DNA of 64,000 nt from Micromonospora arborensis (GTDB taxonomy: Bacteria; Actinomycetota; Actinomycetes; Mycobacteriales; Micromonosporaceae). Positions 23,936 to 32,336 of the stretch are shown here, piece after piece; position 1 is the stretch's first letter, and every line of letters begins with the position of its first letter. The translations under genes were made by a program, and so were the position numbers. A model generated the notes under the pieces. The model was not told the origin of the DNA and did not search any database. It saw only the letters and a list, made by a program, of their open reading frames with translations. Location: assembly GCF_003205615.1 (NCBI RefSeq), contig NZ_PYBV01000019.1, positions 1 through 64,000 on the forward strand, given 5' to 3'.

Positions 23936-24565
23936 TCAGTCCGGCGGCACGCCGGCATGGGCACGAATCCAGGCGTGCATCGCGATGCCGCTGGCCACGC
24001 CCGCGTTGATCGACCTCGTCGAGCCGTACTGCGCGATGGAGTAGAGCTGGTCGCACGCGGCGCGGGCCGGCGCGGAGAGTCCGGGCCCCTCCTGGCCGAA
24101 CAGCAGCACACAGTCCCGGGGCAGGGCGCCGGTCTCCAACGGCCGCGAGCCCGGCAGGTTGTCGATGCCGAACACCGGCAGCCGCTGCTCCGCCGCCCAG
24201 GCGACGAACTCCTCGATCGTCTCGTGGTGCCGCACGTGCTGGTAACGATCGGTCACCATGGCGCCGCGCCGGTTCCACCGGCGCCGTCCGACGATGTGCA
24301 CCTCGGCGGCGTTGAACGCGTTGGCGTTGCGCACCACCGTGCCGATGTTGAAGTCGTGCTGCCAGTTCTCGATCGCGACGTGGAAGCCGTGCCGGTGCCG
24401 ATCCAGGTCGGCCACGATCGCCTCGTGCCGCCAGTAGCGGTAGCGGTCGACGACGTTGCGCCGGTCCCCCTCAGCCAGCAACTGCGGGTCGTAACGAGGG
24501 TCGTCCGGTGGGTCCCCCGGCCAGGGGCCCACGCCCACCTCAAGCTGGTCGTCGGTCACGGTCAT
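23936..24565 (-). CDS. SpoU/TrmH-family RNA methyltransferase, 209 aa
   Basis: The three SPOUT motifs are present: NWQHDFNIGTVVRNANAFNA (motif 1, with the catalytic Asn-Arg), CVLLFGQEGPGLS (motif 2) and IAQYGSTRSINAGVASGIAM (motif 3, trefoil knot). The enzyme should 2'-O-methylate a ribose in tRNA or rRNA using S-adenosylmethionine. The exact target cannot be told. ATG 24565 gives a ~45-residue acidic N-terminal extension typical of actinobacterial homologues. Confidence 0.92.
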   Translation of the reverse strand: MTVTDDQLEVGVGPWPGDPPDDPRYDPQLLAEGDRRNVVDRYRYWRHEAIVADLDRHRHGFHVAIENWQHDFNIGTVVRNANAFNAAEVHIVGRRRWNRRGAMVTDRYQHVRHHETIEEFVAWAAEQRLPVFGIDNLPGSRPLETGALPRDCVLLFGQEGPGLSAPARAACDQLYSIAQYGSTRSINAGVASGIAMHAWIRAHAGVPPD

Positions 24566-24624
24566 CAGAGGGTACGGAACGTGCCGGCGCTCGTCGCCAC
24601 GGCCTGCCGGGCGGCGGGCAGGTC

Positions 24625-24823
24625 GATCAACGCCAGGCGGGGGCGCGAAGCGCGGCAGGCGGGGCGCGGAGCGCGGCAGGCGCTGGGTTGGCGCGCTCCG
24701 CGCCCCGGCGGGTTGATCCATTCCAGGCCGCCGATGTGGGGGTGTCCCGGACGGCGGATGCCGCCAGATCGGCGAAATGGAGTCGATCAACGCCAGGCGG
24801 GTGCGGCGGGCCGGTTGATCAAC
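24625..24823 (-). repeat. Third GTTGATC repeat region, inverted relative to 5212-5613
   Basis: The stretch contains the inverted 80-bp element (24712-24791), GATCAACGCCAGGCGGG units at 24625 and 24785, a 21-base tandem (GGGGCGCGGAGCGCGGCAGGC type, 24640-24690) and the perfect GTTGATCAAC at 24814. The flank GGCGCTGGGTTGGCGCGCT is the complement of the flank of copy A, so a unit well over 130 bases is shared. No gene is seen between 24566 and 24834. Confidence 0.85.
24712..24791 (-). repeat. 80-bp palindromic element, copy C (inverted)
   Basis: Read on the minus strand this begins GTTGATCGACTCCATTTCGC and ends GGAATGGATCAAC, exactly 80 bases like copies A and B, differing from B at only a few positions. 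It lies between trmH and the 169-aa gene, in an intergenic space. Confidence 0.85.
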
Positions 24824-24834
24824 GCAGACGGGGG

Positions 24835-25344
24835 TCAGCCCAGCCCGAGCGCGGCACCGAGCCGGTCCAGGAAGCGCCGGTCCGCCGAGGTGGCCGGTTG
24901 GTCCACCCGGCGTCCGCCGGGCACCGCGCGACAGACCCGGGCCGCGACCGACTGCACCCACTGGCGGTACGCGGCCGAGTCCGCGGGGTCGGCGCGGCGC
25001 CCCAGGACCCGGCTCGCCGCCCGGCAGGCGGCCAGCAGGTCCACCAGATCGGTGAGCCGCTCGACGGGCTGCGGGGTGCCGTCGTGGCGGGCGTAGATCG
25101 CGGTGACCACCGCGCGGACGAGATCGCTGTCGAAGGCTCGGCCTGCGGCCACGGCGTCCAGGCCGGCCAGACTCGCCATGACCCCCCGTTCCGGGCGGCC
25201 GGGGCCGGGAGCCGCAGCGGCCACGAGGACCCGACCGGGCAGGCTGATGAGCAGCTCCCACTCGGCGGCGGAGTAGACAGCGGTGGTCAAGGGTGCGGCT
25301 CGGCGGCCGGCAGAGGGTGGCTCTCCGGCGACGGAGTGGCTCAT
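24835..25344 (-). CDS. Hypothetical helical protein, 169 aa
   Basis: ATG 25344 follows GGAGG six bases upstream. The protein looks all-helical: TAVYSAAEWELLISLPGRVLVAAA, then AGLDAVAAGRAFDSDLVRAV, LVDLLAACRAASRVLG, and a conserved-looking end SADRRFLDRLGAALGLG. Similar short proteins occur in actinobacterial genomes, but I cannot assign a function. Its stop touches the repeat region at 24625-24823. Confidence 0.75.
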   Translation of the reverse strand: MSHSVAGEPPSAGRRAAPLTTAVYSAAEWELLISLPGRVLVAAAAPGPGRPERGVMASLAGLDAVAAGRAFDSDLVRAVVTAIYARHDGTPQPVERLTDLVDLLAACRAASRVLGRRADPADSAAYRQWVQSVAARVCRAVPGGRRVDQPATSADRRFLDRLGAALGLG

Positions 25345-25382
25345 CGGAACCTCCGGCGCCAGCATATGCGTCGAAAACGGAA

Positions 25383-25425
25383 ACAGGGCCCCTTCCCAGC
25401 AGAACCCACTGCGGGAGGAGGCCCT
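25383..25425. terminator. Hairpin between the 169-aa gene and maoC
   Basis: CAGGGCC and GGCCCTG, backed by CTTCCC and GGGAGG, form a two-part stem around a ~15-base loop just downstream of maoC (stop at 25457, minus strand). It is likely the maoC terminator; it also precedes the next gene's ribosome binding site. Confidence 0.5.
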
Positions 25426-25456
25426 GAGTCCGGAAGCGGTCGACCCGCCGCGATGC

Positions 25457-25987
25457 TCAGCGCGACTCGGGAAGGCGCGGCTCGGGGAAGCTGGGCCGCT
25501 CCGGATCCACCCCGTCCGGGACGGCGCTGGCCGCGTACTCCCGCTTGGGGACCATGACCTTGCGGCGGAAGACGCAGACCATCGTGCCGTCCTGGTTGTA
25601 GCCGCGGGTCTGGACCGACACCACGCCCCGGTCGGGCTTGGAGCCGGACTCCCGCTTGTCCAGCACCGTGGTCTCGCCGTAGATGGTGTCGCCGTGGAAG
25701 GTCGGCGCGACGTGCCGCAGCGACTCGACCTCCAGGTTGGCGATCGCCTTCCCACTCACGTCGGGCACCGACATGCCGAGCAGCAGTGAGTAGATGTAGT
25801 TGCCGACCACGACGTTGCGCTTGAACTGGCTGGCCGTCGCGGCGTAGTGCGCGTCCATGTGCAGCGGGTGGTGGTTCATGGTGAGCAGGCAGAAGAGGTG
25901 GTCGTCGTACTCGGTGACGGTCTTGCCCGGCCAGTGCCGGTAGACCGCGCCGACCTCGAACTCCTCGTAGTAGCGGCCGAACTGCAT
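25457..25987 (-). CDS. MaoC-family hydratase, mesaconyl-CoA hydratase type, 176 aa
   Basis: The hot-dog fold is recognisable from GRYYEEFEVGAVYRHWPGKTV, the hydratase motif FCLLTMNHHPLHMDAHYAA (the usual Asp is replaced by Asn-His as in mesaconyl-CoA hydratases) and RNVVVGNYIYSLLLGMSVPD. Such enzymes hydrate mesaconyl-CoA to methylmalyl-CoA, consistent with the CoA ester lyase at 44808 and acyl-CoA dehydrogenase at 41286. Start ATG 25987 gives the expected N-terminus. A single hot-dog domain is shorter than the ~340-residue proteobacterial enzyme, so it may act as a dimer. Confidence 0.8.
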   Translation of the reverse strand: MQFGRYYEEFEVGAVYRHWPGKTVTEYDDHLFCLLTMNHHPLHMDAHYAATASQFKRNVVVGNYIYSLLLGMSVPDVSGKAIANLEVESLRHVAPTFHGDTIYGETTVLDKRESGSKPDRGVVSVQTRGYNQDGTMVCVFRRKVMVPKREYAASAVPDGVDPERPSFPEPRLPESR

Positions 25988-26469
25988 CCTGGTCCCCTTC
26001 GACGGACGGCGATGGAGTTCGGCACAGCATGCCTTATCGCTGGTTAAGGAAACCGATGGGGAGTGACGGCGGCGGAAAGGTCACACCGGTCACTCCCACA
26101 GGGGGAGACGCAATGAGCGGCGGGGCCCTCCCCGGCACCCGCCGCCCACGCTCTGATGCCGAGAATTCTGCCCTACGGCAGCGTAGGTTCAACAGAGACC
26201 GAGGTCACATTTATCATTTTGTAACACTACTCTCGGTGACGGAGGGGAGGTTGATCAGCGATCTCCCCAGGCCGGATACGTCCTTGTCAAGGCCCAAGTT
26301 ACCGATTCGTAGCGCTCGATCGGGTGGATCTCCCTGGAAACGCTCCCATCACCGCAGGTCACGCAAGTGCGACGTGCATTTGCGTTCCGCAGTTGAGTAT
26401 GAACAGACATGGGTCGATGACCCTCAGCACCCGCACGCAGCCCCGAGCACGTTTCGCGCCCCACCGCCC
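25988..26469. other. Intergenic region, AT-richer in the middle, no gene supported
   Basis: This gap between the divergent maoC and trxA contains a visibly less GC-rich centre (26190-26240, CACATTTATCATTTTGTAAC). A frame from ATG 26112 has a fair ribosome binding site but has atypical composition and runs into the trxA promoter, so it is not called. The maoC promoter should lie at the left end. Confidence 0.5.
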
Positions 26470-26496
26470 GGGAATTCGATACGGTCAGCCCTGGTT
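26470..26496 (+). promoter_or_regulatory. SigR-type promoter of trxA
   Basis: GGGAAT (26470-26475), an 18-base spacer and GTT (26494-26496) match the GGGAAT-N18-GTT consensus of the actinobacterial thiol-stress sigma factor SigR. Thioredoxin genes are classic members of that regulon. The start codon follows 40 bases later behind GGAGAG. Confidence 0.75.
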
Positions 26497-26535
26497 CTAC
26501 GGGACGTAGATAAACCGCGGTGATCGGAGAGTGCA

Positions 26536-26898
26536 ATGGCAACCGTTGAGCTGACCTCGACGAACTTCGACGAGGTGACCGGCAACGACGGCATCGTCCT
26601 GGTCGACTTCTGGGCCGACTGGTGTGGTCCGTGCAAGCGGTTCGCCCCGGTCTACGAGCGCTCCTCGGAGAAGCACCAGAACATCGTCTTCGGCAAGGTC
26701 GACACCGAGGCTCAGCAGGAGTTGGGCGCCAAGTTCGACATCCGGTCGATCCCGACGATCATGGCGATCCGTGACGGCGTCATCGTCTTCGCCCAGCCGG
26801 GCGCCCTTCCCGAATCCGCGCTGGAGAACCTGATCGAGCAGGTCGAGGCGCTGGACATGGACGACGTCCGCAAGCAGTTGGCCGAGCACAACCACTGA
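26536..26898 (+). CDS. trxA: Thioredoxin, 120 aa
   Basis: A standard cytosolic thioredoxin that reduces protein disulfides. The active site is WCGPC in VDFWADWCGPCKRFAPVYE, with the cis-Pro in SIPTIMAIRDG. It has a ~13-residue extra C-terminal helix (MDDVRKQLAEHNH) compared with E. coli TrxA. The gene has its own SigR-type promoter and a strong terminator, so it is monocistronic and expected to be induced by thiol oxidation. No thioredoxin reductase is nearby. Confidence 0.97.
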   Translation: MATVELTSTNFDEVTGNDGIVLVDFWADWCGPCKRFAPVYERSSEKHQNIVFGKVDTEAQQELGAKFDIRSIPTIMAIRDGVIVFAQPGALPESALENLIEQVEALDMDDVRKQLAEHNH

Positions 26899-26920
26899 GT
26901 CGTCTCCACGACGACACTCG

Positions 26921-26951
26921 AAGGCCGGGCCCCCGATGCGGGCCCGGCCTT
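26921..26951 (+). terminator. Strong terminator of trxA
   Basis: AAGGCCGGGCCC and GGGCCCGGCCTT form a perfect 12-bp stem with a 7-base loop, 23 bases after the trxA stop. Confidence 0.85.
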
Positions 26952-27054
26952 CGTCGTCCCCCGGGAACGCTCGCATGATCACCTGCCTGGGCAGCCGGAA
27001 CTGACCATCGGAGGGACCCGACGCAGTCGGTACATCCCGTATCGTCACGACCCG

Positions 27055-27495
27055 ATGGAGAACCTGACCACCCTCGGGCGCGTGACCCGGTTGGGCGCGA
27101 CCGCCGTCGGTCTCGTCCTGCTGCTGGCCGGCACCCTCTGGGGCAGCGACGACGACTTCCCGTTCGGCCCGTTCCGGATGTACGCCACCTCCAATCCGCC
27201 GAACGCGCCCGCCCCCGACACCCGCGTCGAGGGAGTGAACACCACCGGGGACGTGATCGACCTCAACCAGGACGCGACCGGCATCCGCCGGGCCGAGATC
27301 GAGGGTCAGCAGGCCCGCTACGCCGCCGACCCGACGCTGCTCACCGAGGTCGCCGACGCGTACGCCGAGCGCCACCCCGATGCCGCCGCGCTGGTCGAGG
27401 TCCGCATCGTCATCCGCTGGCACGGCATCCGCGCCGGCCGACCGACCGGCCAGCACACCGATCAGACGGTCGTCCGCTGGCAGGCCCCCCGATGA
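27055..27495 (+). CDS. Single-pass membrane protein of the HTTM operon, 146 aa
   Basis: One N-terminal membrane helix (TAVGLVLLLAGTLWG) is followed by a ~110-residue exported domain (FPFGPFRMYATSNPPNAP, then VEVRIVIRWHGIRAGRPTG). The stop overlaps the HTTM start (ATGA), so both are made together. Companion proteins of this type accompany HTTM proteins in actinobacteria; none has a known function. The ATG lies a few bases after TATCGT (27040-27045), suggesting a leaderless transcript. Confidence 0.75.
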   Translation: MENLTTLGRVTRLGATAVGLVLLLAGTLWGSDDDFPFGPFRMYATSNPPNAPAPDTRVEGVNTTGDVIDLNQDATGIRRAEIEGQQARYAADPTLLTEVADAYAERHPDAAALVEVRIVIRWHGIRAGRPTGQHTDQTVVRWQAPR

Positions 27496-28451
27496 GCCGC
27501 TGGCTGACCGAGGCCGTGCCCCGGGGTCGGGTCGCCGCGTTCCGGACCCTGATCTACCTCTTCGTCGCCGCCGACCTGGTGATCTTCACCCCCTGGGTAC
27601 GCACCCGGGTCAGCGTCCCCGGCGACCTGTATCGGCCGCTCCTGATCGGCCGCCTGCTCCCCCTCCCGACGCCAACCGAGACGCTGGTGACGGTGATCTT
27701 CTGGGCGTTGCTGGTGCTCGCGCTGCTCGCCGCGACCGGACGGGCGCCCCGACTGCTCGGCTGGACGGTCTGCGCGCTGTACCTGGAGTGGATGATCATC
27801 GCGATGAGCTACGGGAAGGTCGACCACGACCGGTTCGGGCTGCTCGTCGCACTGGCCGTCCTACCCACCGCCGGTCGAGCCCGCCACGGCGACGCCACCC
27901 GCACCGAGGCCGGCGGCTGGGCCCTGCGCGTCACCCAGATCGCGGTGATCTGCACGTACTTCCTGGCCGCCTGGGCCAAGCTGCGGTTCGGCGGCCTCGA
28001 CTGGCTGACCGGCTCGGTCCTGGCCCGCGCGATCATCCGGCGCGGCACCGACCTGGCGGACCTGATCGCCCACGTGCCGTACCTGCTGATCGTCGCCCAG
28101 TTCGGCATTGTGGCCTTCGAACTGTTCAGCCCCGTGGTCTTCCTGCTGCCCGCCCGCTGGCGGCTCGCCATGGTCGGCTTCTTCTACTCGTTCCACGCGG
28201 TCACCATCGCGACCATCACGATCTCGTTCGCGCCGCACCTGGCCGCGATGACGAGCTTCCTGCCGCTGGAGCGGGTCCGCCCACTGCTGTGGGCCCGCCG
28301 GCTCGTCGGCCGTCCCGCGCCCGACGCCTCGGGCAGCACGAACCAGGACGCGGCGGAGGCCGGGGCGGCACCGGAGCCGGTCGGAGCCAGCGCGGCACCG
28401 GAGCCGCTCGGCGATCAGGCCCCGGCGCTCGGGCGACCGGCCGGCCCGTAG
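27492..28451 (+). CDS. HTTM-domain membrane protein (vitamin K carboxylase-like), 319 aa
   Basis: The protein has about seven membrane helices and the HTTM-family landmarks: an early TPWVRTRVSVPG loop, LYLEWMIIAMSYGKVDHDRFGLLVAL, then IAVICTYFLAAWAKLRFGGLDWLTG, with conserved Tyr/Lys/Trp residues. HTTM is the membrane domain of vitamin K-dependent gamma-carboxylase, but bacterial stand-alone members have no proven substrate. The last ~45 residues are a low-complexity Ala/Pro/Glu tail that overlaps the end of the convergent DCC gene by 37 bases. Confidence 0.85.
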   Translation: MSRWLTEAVPRGRVAAFRTLIYLFVAADLVIFTPWVRTRVSVPGDLYRPLLIGRLLPLPTPTETLVTVIFWALLVLALLAATGRAPRLLGWTVCALYLEWMIIAMSYGKVDHDRFGLLVALAVLPTAGRARHGDATRTEAGGWALRVTQIAVICTYFLAAWAKLRFGGLDWLTGSVLARAIIRRGTDLADLIAHVPYLLIVAQFGIVAFELFSPVVFLLPARWRLAMVGFFYSFHAVTIATITISFAPHLAAMTSFLPLERVRPLLWARRLVGRPAPDASGSTNQDAAEAGAAPEPVGASAAPEPLGDQAPALGRPAGP

Positions 28452-28834
28452 AGGCGTTCCCGGGCCTCCTGCGGCAGAGAGCAAGCCGCCGTGCCGCCCG
28501 GCAGCCGGTGCCGGTTGCGCGCCACCCAGCGGTACACCGGCCAGGCCGCGGCGCGTACCGGCGGAAACCGCAGGCCGGCACCGGCGACGCGCCAGAGCGG
28601 ACCGCTCGCGGCGAGCAGCTTCGCGATGGCGTCCGGACCCGCCGCGCGTGAGCCGTCCGCGCCGACCCACTGCACGGCCTCCTCGCACTCGGCGGCGCTG
28701 AGGCCGAGCGCGTCCAGATCGGCGAACTGCCAGGGCACCACGCGAGCCGCGGTGGGGATCCGGCGTTCGATGAAGTCCGCACAGGTCGTGCAGAACGCGC
28801 AGTCCCCGTCGTAGACGAAGGTCGACGTCTCCAT
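28415..28834 (-). CDS. DCC-family (DUF393) thiol oxidoreductase, 139 aa
   Basis: The N-terminus STFVYDGDCAFCTTCADFIE has the DxxCxxC motif of DCC proteins, a thioredoxin-like family predicted to exchange disulfides. WPVYRWVARNRHRLPG near the C-terminus is also typical. ATG 28834 is preferred over one nine bases upstream because GGAGG lies at proper spacing from it. DCC proteins often sit beside HTTM genes, as here (tail-to-tail), which suggests a joint redox role. Confidence 0.88.
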   Translation of the reverse strand: METSTFVYDGDCAFCTTCADFIERRIPTAARVVPWQFADLDALGLSAAECEEAVQWVGADGSRAAGPDAIAKLLAASGPLWRVAGAGLRFPPVRAAAWPVYRWVARNRHRLPGGTAACSLPQEARERLYGPAGRPSAGA

Positions 28835-28927
28835 GGTGTCCATCCTCCACTCCCCGACCATCGGAACGACCACCGGTGTACGGCGGGTCACTTGCACTCC
28901 ACTCGTACGCGTGTTCGAATAGTGGCC

Positions 28928-29974
28928 ATGCGCTGGGACAACCTCACCGCTCCCCCGGTTGAGGGAGACCCCGAGCGGGCAGCGCCAGCGACACCACCCC
29001 TGCCGCTGGCGCTGCCCGGCGCCGTCGCCCGCACCTTCGACACCCCCGAGTTCGCCGGGATGACCTTCTACGAGGTCCAGGCCAAGTCCATCCTCAACCG
29101 GGTGCCCGGGCAGTCCCGCGTCCCGTTCGAGTGGACCATCAACCCGTACCGGGGCTGTTCCCATGCATGCGTTTACTGCTACGCGAGAAATACTCACACC
29201 TACCTCGACCTCGACGCCGGTGCCGACTTCGACCGGAAGGTGATCGTCAAGGTCAACGCCGGTGAGCTGGTCCGGCGGGAGTTGGCCGCGCCGAGATGGC
29301 GGGGCGCCCACGTGGCGATGGGCACCAACGTCGACTGCTACCAGCGGGCCGAGGGCCGTTACCGGCTGATGCCGCAGATCATCAGCGCCCTGCGGGATTT
29401 CGCCAACCCGTTCTCGATTCTCACCAAGGGCACGTTGATCCTGCGTGACCTGCCGCTGCTGCGCGAGGCCGCCGAGGTGACCTCGGTCGGCATCTCCTTC
29501 TCGGTGGGATTCGTCGACGAGCAGCTCTGGCGTTCCGTCGAGCCCGGCACGCCGCGCCCGCGCCGCCGACTGGACGCGGTCCGAACGCTCGCCGATGCCG
29601 GCTTCTCCGTCGGCGTGTTGATGGCCCCGATCCTGCCCGGCCTCAGCGACAGCGACGAGTCGATCGAGGCCACCGTGTCCGCGATCGCCGCAGCCGGTGC
29701 GACGAGCGTGACCGCCCTGCCCCTGCACCTGCGTTCCGGCGCCCGGGAGTGGTACGCGCAGTGGCTCGCCCGTGAGCACCCGCACCTCGTGCCCCGCTAC
29801 CGCGAGCTGTACCGGGCCGGCTCCTATGCGCCGCAGGCGTACCAGCGGGAGTTGACCGCGCGGGTGCGGATCGCCGCCCGCCGGCACGGGCTGCACCGCG
29901 GCGAGCGGGGCGACAACCGAAACCTGCCCGAGCCGCCGCCACCGCCGGCAGCCGAGCAACTGACCCTGCTCTAG
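28928..29974 (+). CDS. Rv2578c-family radical SAM protein, 348 aa
   Basis: The [4Fe-4S] motif is CxxxCxxC in RGCSHACVYCYARNTH, close to TINPY, which is characteristic of Rv2578c/SplB-like radical SAM proteins. The TIM-barrel landmarks HVAMGTNVDCYQ and PFSILTKGTLILRDLPLL and the C-terminal LPLHLRSGAREWYAQWL fit that family. Spore photoproduct lyase is a distant relative, but the actinobacterial members are unassigned. The ATG at 28928 has no ribosome binding site, so the transcript may be leaderless. Confidence 0.9.
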   Translation: MRWDNLTAPPVEGDPERAAPATPPLPLALPGAVARTFDTPEFAGMTFYEVQAKSILNRVPGQSRVPFEWTINPYRGCSHACVYCYARNTHTYLDLDAGADFDRKVIVKVNAGELVRRELAAPRWRGAHVAMGTNVDCYQRAEGRYRLMPQIISALRDFANPFSILTKGTLILRDLPLLREAAEVTSVGISFSVGFVDEQLWRSVEPGTPRPRRRLDAVRTLADAGFSVGVLMAPILPGLSDSDESIEATVSAIAAAGATSVTALPLHLRSGAREWYAQWLAREHPHLVPRYRELYRAGSYAPQAYQRELTARVRIAARRHGLHRGERGDNRNLPEPPPPPAAEQLTLL

Positions 29975-30180
29975 CCCGTGGCCGGAAGGGAGCCCCGATC
30001 TGCCTGAGCATTGATCGGTCTCACCTGCGGACCACACGTGGCGGATGACAGAACGTGAACGGGTGCGCGGCCAGCACCGTCTGACCGCGGTGATGGGCTG
30101 AACATGGACGGGAACCTGGGCGTCGGCGGCAGACAAGAACGAGGCATGAAGACACCGTCACACCAGGGGACGAGCGGGAC

Positions 30181-30771
30181 ATGACCGTGACCGAGCGCTC
30201 CGACGCGTTCTTGGTCACCGGCGCGCCTGAACTGTTCGGAGAGCTGTTCGAGCGGTACGGCGGTTGGCTGTACGACTTCAGCGCCCGCCGGGTCGGACGG
30301 CAACTCGCCGAGGATCTGGTCGCCGAGACGTTCCTGGTCGCGTTCTCGCTACGTGACCGGTACGACACGTCGGTGCTCAACGCGCGCCCATGGCTGTTCG
30401 GCATCCTGACCAACCTGCTGCGCAAACATCACCGTGCCGAGGTGCGGTGGCTGCGGGCATTGGAGAAGTCAGGTACGGACCCGCTCGGTGGTTCCGGTCA
30501 GCACAACTTCGCTGACCGGGCCAACGAACGGCTCGATGCCTTGGCCGCCACGCAGGCACTGGCCGGTGTGCTCGCCGCGATGCCGCACGACCAGCGCAAT
30601 CTGCTCCTGTTGCATGTCTGGGCTGGCCTGGACTACCCGGAGCTGGCCTCCGCGCTCGGCCTGGCACCGGGAACCGTCCGGTCCCGCCTCCATCGAGCCA
30701 AGGCACGCCTGCGGGCTGCGTTGCCCGCCCACTACGCCCCGGCCACTTCTGCGCATGAAGGACACGCATGA
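30181..30771 (+). CDS. ECF-type RNA polymerase sigma factor, 196 aa
   Basis: Region 2 is seen in LYDFSARRVGRQLAEDLVAETFLVAF and region 4 in LAAMPHDQRNLLLLHVWAGL followed by DYPELASALGLAPGTVRSRL. ATG 30181 is behind GGGACGAGCGGG. The stop overlaps the next gene (ATGA), a membrane protein that probably acts as anti-sigma or signal relay. The 200 bases upstream hold no gene and should contain the promoter. Confidence 0.92.
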   Translation: MTVTERSDAFLVTGAPELFGELFERYGGWLYDFSARRVGRQLAEDLVAETFLVAFSLRDRYDTSVLNARPWLFGILTNLLRKHHRAEVRWLRALEKSGTDPLGGSGQHNFADRANERLDALAATQALAGVLAAMPHDQRNLLLLHVWAGLDYPELASALGLAPGTVRSRLHRAKARLRAALPAHYAPATSAHEGHA

Positions 30772-31712
30772 ACAACAACTCCGAGCCCGACAACGCAGGC
30801 GTCGAGCTGCTGGTTGCCTTCCGCGAGGACCTGACCGGTGCCCCGCCGGACGCGACCGACCGGATCCGGCACGCGCTCCGCAACGGGTCCATGTACCAGC
30901 GCCCGGCCGCGAAGCGCTGGTTTCTGCGCCGTCCGGCGATCGCGACCGCGACCGCCTTCGCGCTGGCCGGTCTCGCCGCCGGTGGTGTCGCGCTGAGCAT
31001 GGTCGACTACAGCACCGGGCAACCGTCCGGGGCCTCCACCAGCTCGACTGACGAGTCTCGCCCGTTGGAGATGCGCAACGTCGCCTACGTCAGCGCGCAA
31101 ACCCGGGCCGCACTGGACGACGCGGACAAGTACGTCGTGAAGGTGCACGACGCCTACAAGGGCGGCTCGTACGACACCTGGACGGACAAGCAGACCGGGC
31201 GTTACCGGGTCGACGTGTATCAGGCCGACGGCAGTCCGAACTCCTCGCTGATGACGACTGTCGTCGACGGAAAACTGCGCGGTATCCAGGTCAACCACCT
31301 CGATCGGACGTACTTCGAAGACACCGGGTCGCCGGAGAACGCGACAGGTGCGGTCTTCGTTCCGAACGACCCGGCGAGCATCAGGGCCTGGCTCGACAAG
31401 GGAGATCTGGAGATCGTGGGCCAGGAGCAGGTGGGCGGGCACGACACGGTGCACCTGCGGTTGACGGCGGGAACGGCCACCTACACCGTAGAACTCTGGG
31501 TGGACGCAGCCTCGTTCCTGCCCTACAAGGCTGTCGCCGACAAGAGCGGACAGGTGACCGACAAGGCAGAGGTCAGCACCTTCGAGTGGCTGCCCCGCAC
31601 GGAGGAGAACCTGCGCCACTTCGACCTCACGCCGCCCACCGGCTACACGAAGAGCGGCGCTGGCAAAACCACCAGGGGCGACGTGCAGGCCACCGCACCC
31701 GCCCACCCCTAG
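30768..31712 (+). CDS. Membrane-anchored partner of the ECF sigma factor (CU044_5270-like), 314 aa
   Basis: A ~65-residue cytoplasmic part is followed by one membrane helix (IATATAFALAGLAAGGVALSM) and a ~230-residue exported domain with the RseB/LolA-like beta pattern (YDTWTDKQTGRYRVDVYQAD, then VTDKAEVSTFEWLPRTEENL). This matches actinobacterial proteins named CU044_5270 family that pair with ECF sigma factors. Overlap with the sigma gene supports joint function. Whether it binds the sigma factor is not shown by sequence. Confidence 0.75.
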   Translation: MNNNSEPDNAGVELLVAFREDLTGAPPDATDRIRHALRNGSMYQRPAAKRWFLRRPAIATATAFALAGLAAGGVALSMVDYSTGQPSGASTSSTDESRPLEMRNVAYVSAQTRAALDDADKYVVKVHDAYKGGSYDTWTDKQTGRYRVDVYQADGSPNSSLMTTVVDGKLRGIQVNHLDRTYFEDTGSPENATGAVFVPNDPASIRAWLDKGDLEIVGQEQVGGHDTVHLRLTAGTATYTVELWVDAASFLPYKAVADKSGQVTDKAEVSTFEWLPRTEENLRHFDLTPPTGYTKSGAGKTTRGDVQATAPAHP

Positions 31713-31832
31713 CCATGTTTGACGGGGCCCGACTGGTCGTGTGGGCGCGTCAAGTCGGGCCTCAGCACACAGGGCATCTGGTGGGGTGTTCTCGCGTGAC
31801 ATCTGAGGCGCGGTCGGCGCTACAGTCGGCTG

Positions 31833-32240
31833 GTGCGTACCGCTCAGCAGATCCTCGCCGACTCAGCCGTGATTGCCGTCGTGGGCGCGTCCCGCGACCC
31901 GTTCAAGGCCGCGCACGGTGTGCCGTTGCAGATGCAGCAGTACGGCTGGCGCATCATCCCGGTCAACCCGACGGTCGACGAACTGTTCGGAGAACGGGCG
32001 TACAAGACGCTGGCCGACATCCCGCACCCGGTCGACCTGGTGGACGTGTTCCGGCCGGCGGCCGACGCCGTGCAGGTGGTCCGGGACGCGGCGGCGATCG
32101 GGGCCCCGGCGGTCTGGCTGCAGTTGGGCATCGTCTCGGCCGAGGCGCGGCGGATCGCCGAGGAGGCCGGCATGGACTACGTCGAGGACCGGTGCCTCAT
32201 CGTCGAACGCGCCGCCGCCGGCCTCACCCGCCTCGGCTGA
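31833..32240 (+). CDS. CoA-binding (YccU-like) Rossmann protein, 135 aa
   Basis: A single CoA_binding domain: SAVIAVVGASRDPFKAAHGV is the nucleotide loop, VNPTVDELFGERAYKTLADI and LVDVFRPAADAVQVVRDA are conserved, and APAVWLQLGIVSAEARRIAE closes the domain. Function unknown. GTG 31833 follows TACAGT (31821-31826) by six bases with no ribosome binding site, so the transcript is probably leaderless. Confidence 0.9.
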   Translation: MRTAQQILADSAVIAVVGASRDPFKAAHGVPLQMQQYGWRIIPVNPTVDELFGERAYKTLADIPHPVDLVDVFRPAADAVQVVRDAAAIGAPAVWLQLGIVSAEARRIAEEAGMDYVEDRCLIVERAAAGLTRLG

Positions 32241-32280
32241 TCCGCCTCGTCCAGCGGACCCGGACCTCTGTGCTCCCCGG

Positions 32281-32329
32281 CGTACCGAACTCCCCGGGGG
32301 CACCCTTGCCCGCCGGGGAGTCCGGTACG
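32281..32329. terminator. Bidirectional hairpin between convergent genes
   Basis: CGTACCGAACTCCCCGG and CCGGGGAGTCCGGTACG form a 17-bp stem with a single mismatch around a 15-base loop. It lies between the CoA-binding gene and the convergent membrane gene and would serve both. Confidence 0.75.
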
Positions 32330-32336
32330 TCACCGG

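Noticed and set aside
26060..26130. Possible riboswitch upstream of trxA
   Set aside because: GGTCACACCGGTCACTCCC and the following GGGGGAG suggest pairing, but no known aptamer core can be recognised, and the promoter of trxA lies downstream of it.
26112..26523. Possible gene from ATG 26112 with a fair ribosome binding site
   Set aside because: Composition and codon pattern are atypical, the frame runs through the SigR-type promoter of trxA, and no domain is recognisable.
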